The notes under the pieces: generated by a model
Seen by the model: only the letters and a program-made list of their open reading frames with translations
The model's database searches: none
Told to the model about the DNA's origin: nothing
Origin: Prunus persica
Lineage: Eukaryota > Streptophyta > Magnoliopsida > Rosales > Rosaceae
Direction: 5' to 3'
DNA length: 64,000 nt
Assembly: GCF_000346465.2 (NCBI RefSeq)
Contig: NC_034011.1
Location: 25,665,941 to 25,729,940, forward strand
Shown here: piece after piece, positions 61,079 through 64,000 of the stretch
Layout: every line of letters starts with the position of its first letter
How positions within the stretch are numbered: position 1 is the stretch's first letter
Made by a program: the position numbers and the translations under genes

Positions 61079-63989
61079 ATGGAACTCAACGATTCAACTA
61101 GCGACGAACTCAGAGACGCCAGGCCGGCCGCCGCCGAGCCCACTCGCTCCGTGCTCGGCATCGATCTCAATGAGATCCCTTCCCCGCCCGAAACCCTACC
61201 CGATTCTTACGACGTCGTACGCTCTTATCACGACCACCCTTCTCCGCCGCCCGGCGGTCCTGCCGGTGTTCCCGGCTCTGCTCGCGGCTCCGCTTGCCCT
61301 TTCTGCGGCAAGCCCGAGGTTCGCGGCCACGTGGTCGTCTGCGACGGCTGCGAGCGCGGTTTTCACCTCACCTGCGCCGGAATGCGAGGCCGCCAAGCCG
61401 TGAATTTGGAGGAATGGGTCTGTGAGGAGTGTACGGGCACTGGGGTTAGGAGCAAGCGCTGGCCGCTTGGAGTTAAGTCCAAGCAGATTCTGGATATCAA
61501 CGCTTCGCCGCCGAGTGACGTCGACGACATTGAGGAGTTGCGCGATTTGAGGTAGGTGGTTTCAAACATTTGCCAAGATATTCAATTATTAAACTTTTTT
61601 TTTTTGCTTTTTTAAGTTCTGCTTTTGATTCCAGTTCAAAAAGAAAAAGGTTCTGCTTTTGATTCTTTGAGCTCGTATATGCAAATTAATTTAAAAAGAA
61701 TGATAGTAAAGGCTTTTTAATATCTCACCAAGAATGCCATCCCTTGATATTTTGTGGTTACCACATTTCCCATCATAAATTATTTGATGACTGATTTGGA
61801 GGCTCATTTCCAAGGACCCCTGTTCACCATGTTAGTAGACTAGTGCTTGTTCCGGCACCTACTTGCTATCAGTGCATGCATGCAAGCATATGGGCCATGC
61901 TAGTGCCATTATTTAGTGACTGCTATGGAATTTACCAGTTTGGCACAGGGTTCCCCTTTTCTTGCACCCATAAGTCCAATTAACAGGCTTGATGTTTGCC
62001 TCCCTTGCTCGCTCTCGCTCTGCACGTGACAAACGAAAGCCACTAGCTTTGCGTACACTTAAGAAGTTGTAGTTTTGGCATGGAAACTCTCCACGTGACA
62101 TTCGAAACCCACTGGCTTCACATGCACTTAAGAAGTTGTAGTTTTGGCACGGAAACTGTCCACTTGACATTCGAAACCCACTAGCTTCACGCGTGCTTAA
62201 AGAGTTGTAGTTTTGGTGTGGAAACTCCCTTCCAAATTGATACATTTGTATGTTAATTACATATTTCTTGTTTACCGGGAACATTTTTCTTTTAAAAAAG
62301 TGACATTTAAAAAATAGGTGAGGCCTGTTTTAAGCTTATTGTTTATAACTGCTTTAAATTGGATTGTGGAGTGGGGTTATTGTATACATGCTAATCTCTC
62401 GTATAAACCATGTACGAAAACTAGAGAAAGGGCAGCTTTCAACTTCTATTTGGACCTTTGGTATCCCTACAAAGAAATTTAAGTAGGTTAAAAAAAATTC
62501 CAAAATGATTTTGTATATTTATTTACTTTTGAACAGAAAGAGTTTGCCTTTACACCCTGGAAAAGGATGAAAATATCGTGAATATGATATCGGTACTCAA
62601 ATATACGGTTATATTGATATCTTTTCGATATTTGTGACTGCCAATTTTTTGTGGTTGATGGGTAGCTTAATTAGGATTTGGTTTGGATTAGATTTGATTT
62701 AAAACATTTGTTAGGGTTGGGTTTGTCGTCCTTGTGTCTTCTTCCTCTTCTTTCTTTCGATTTCGAATCAATATCGGTGGAAATCAAGCATTTCTGCTCT
62801 GTTGAAGGCCGATATGGGGGAAATCTTGGATACATTGGGGAAATTTCAAGGATACGGGGGAAGAAATTGCTTCACCCCTACTATCGGTTTGTCAGCAGAT
62901 ATTTTCATCCTTGCACCAAGGTAGCCCTGTAGATCAACTTCCATATTATCCCTTTTGTTGTTGTTCTCCACCTTTAATCTGCCACCACTAACGCAAATCA
63001 AAACTGGGGCGGCATAATGATGTGCAAACTATTGCCTTATTTCTTGCATTGTCCACATGCATTTCTAACATTTTTGTCGCCTGTAGGTTTTGCCACTGCT
63101 TTAATTTCTAATTTGCCACTGCTTTAATTTCTAAAATTAAAATGGTAAAGTTATTCTGTATTATGGGTATTTTCTTGCATTTTCTAAACTTATCATTCTT
63201 GCCTCTTTTGTCTATTACTCATTGGTTAATATTTTATAACTTTCTTTAAATGCATGTTGTCCATAAGTAGTTACTGCCTAAACTTATTTTGATTATAGAA
63301 AGCACACTCCCGGTGGTAATTCTTTTGGTGGCAATCCATTTGGTGCCCCAGTGACATATTCAAACTTCTTGTACCCTGGAAACGGATTTGGCTTGGAAAA
63401 AGCTTCTGCAGTAATGACACATACGGTTAAAGTGGGGTTTGAAGATATATTGCACCATACACAGACAATGGGTGGAAGCTTTGAGGAAGTAGATTTGAGG
63501 TTCCCTCTTGGAAAGCATAGGAGTAGTAATAATGCGTCTATTAGAATACCATCCCGGAGTCCAAGTGAGATATTTTTACAGGCTCTCAAAGATTTTGTTT
63601 CTGAGAGGCATGGTGTACTAGAGGAAGGTTGGCATGTAGAATTTAAAGAGTCAATAGGCAATTGTGAACCATATTTAGTGTACCGTGCTCCAAATGGGAA
63701 GACATTTGATTCAGTATATGAAGTTGCGTATTATCTTGGCTTGATGCCTAACTGCAATTCTGTGGGATCTGAAATAAGAAGGGAGGGGTCTCTGTCTAAT
63801 ACAGAAAAGACCTATCTACCTAGAAAAAGAAAGTCAAGACTTTTATACACCAATGGATTGGCTGAAAATAAGGAGCTCTCTTCCAATGGTCTAAGTATGG
63901 AAGCTTCTGCCTGTGGTTTGGGGAATAATGTAAAACTGACAGAAGTTGGTGCAGAAGAAAATGGTCGCATTGGCTCTCAGCAAAACAAT
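61079..63989 (+). CDS. MBD9: MBD9-type chromatin protein, 5' part (runs off window)
   Basis: Nuclear chromatin reader; partial. Exons 61079-61551 and 63299-63989 are in phase (388 aa), the second ending at a donor GTAAGTT, so the gene continues past 64000. An EAR-like DLNEIP (29-34) is followed by a PHD finger with C73, C76, C88, C91, H96, C99, C115 and C118 (EEWVCEEC end), a known histone-tail reader fold. Exon 2 gives a basic region with an MBD-like stretch (about 262-308, LEEGWHVEFKESIG then PYLVYRAPNGKTFDSVYEV) and an NLS-like PRKRKSR. MBD9 in Arabidopsis is a ~2,200-aa protein acting with SWR1/ISWI remodellers and controlling flowering (recalled). Intron 1 is long (1.75 kb). Confidence 0.93.
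61552..63298 (+). other. MBD9 intron 1
   Basis: 1.75-kb non-coding intron with a ~69-bp tandem repeat (62022-62231) and T-rich tracts. Open frames on the minus strand over the repeat (61913-62284) are not real genes. Confidence 0.85.
62022..62231. repeat. 3 copies of a ~69-bp unit in MBD9 intron 1
   Basis: GTTGTAGTTTTGG recurs at 62066, 62135 and 62204, each with CATTCGAAACCCACT (or a variant) and CACTTAAGAA-like blocks. Imperfect copies in direct orientation. Confidence 0.9.
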
Positions 63990-64000
63990 GTAAGTTTATA

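Overview
The window is nuclear DNA from a dicot plant. The genes carry many spliceosomal introns with GT-AG borders. The spacers are AT-rich and full of (TA)n, (CT)n and (CA)n tracts, and the proteins are plant-specific (ATL RING-H2, KUP/HAK potassium transporter, plant CNGC, SPARK receptor kinase, UGT with PSPG box, MBD9). The proteins look rosid-like, perhaps Rosaceae, but I cannot fix the species. I built exon models by hand from splice borders, reading-frame phase and family knowledge. Nothing was searched or aligned by program.

Layout: an ATL46/ATL13-type RING-H2 gene (+, 0.4-1.9 kb); an unknown plant-specific gene (-, 4.3-4.8 kb); a repeat-rich spacer; a small secreted peptide precursor with PIP-like and CEP-like motifs (+, 8.4 kb); an NHL-repeat membrane protein (-, 10.5-13.3 kb); and a KUP6-type potassium transporter (-, 14.7-19.2 kb). 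From memory, the NHL and KUP6 genes are also neighbours in Arabidopsis (At1g70280/At1g70300).

From about 19.9 to 27.3 kb lies an accessory block bounded by 30-bp imperfect inverted repeats. It holds a truncated FAR1-type DNA-binding fragment, two ~400-bp direct repeats, a 13-14 copy array of a ~99-bp unit, an orphan 105-aa ORF, and a broken intron-containing copy of the 26S proteasome ATPase RPT2. It looks like a composite non-autonomous DNA transposon, possibly Mutator-like. It is the most unusual part of the window.

The right half is mostly single-copy genes: a group III CNGC channel (+, 31.2-34.8 kb) with a likely GC-AG first intron; a SPARK-domain receptor kinase (-, 35.4-38.0 kb); an array of palindromic GTATAGCC repeats (39.6-40.0 kb) upstream of the proteasome lid gene DSS1 (+, 40.4-41.5 kb); and a UDP-glycosyltransferase cluster (-, 41.9-46.0 kb) with one intact gene, decayed relatives and an hAT-type MITE with a perfect 8-bp target duplication. 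Then come a 15-exon DUF3754 membrane protein (-, 47.0-51.9 kb), a small ATL RING-H2 gene (-, 52.7-53.2 kb), an ARM/TOG-like protein (-, 54.7-56.9 kb) and the 5' end of MBD9 (+, from 61.1 kb, running off the window). The ARM-MBD9 pair also appears to be adjacent in Arabidopsis (At3g01450/At3g01460, from memory). The genes do not form one pathway; the recurring themes are ubiquitin-proteasome (two RING E3s, DSS1, an RPT2 relic), ion transport (KUP6, CNGC) and signalling (peptide, receptor kinase).
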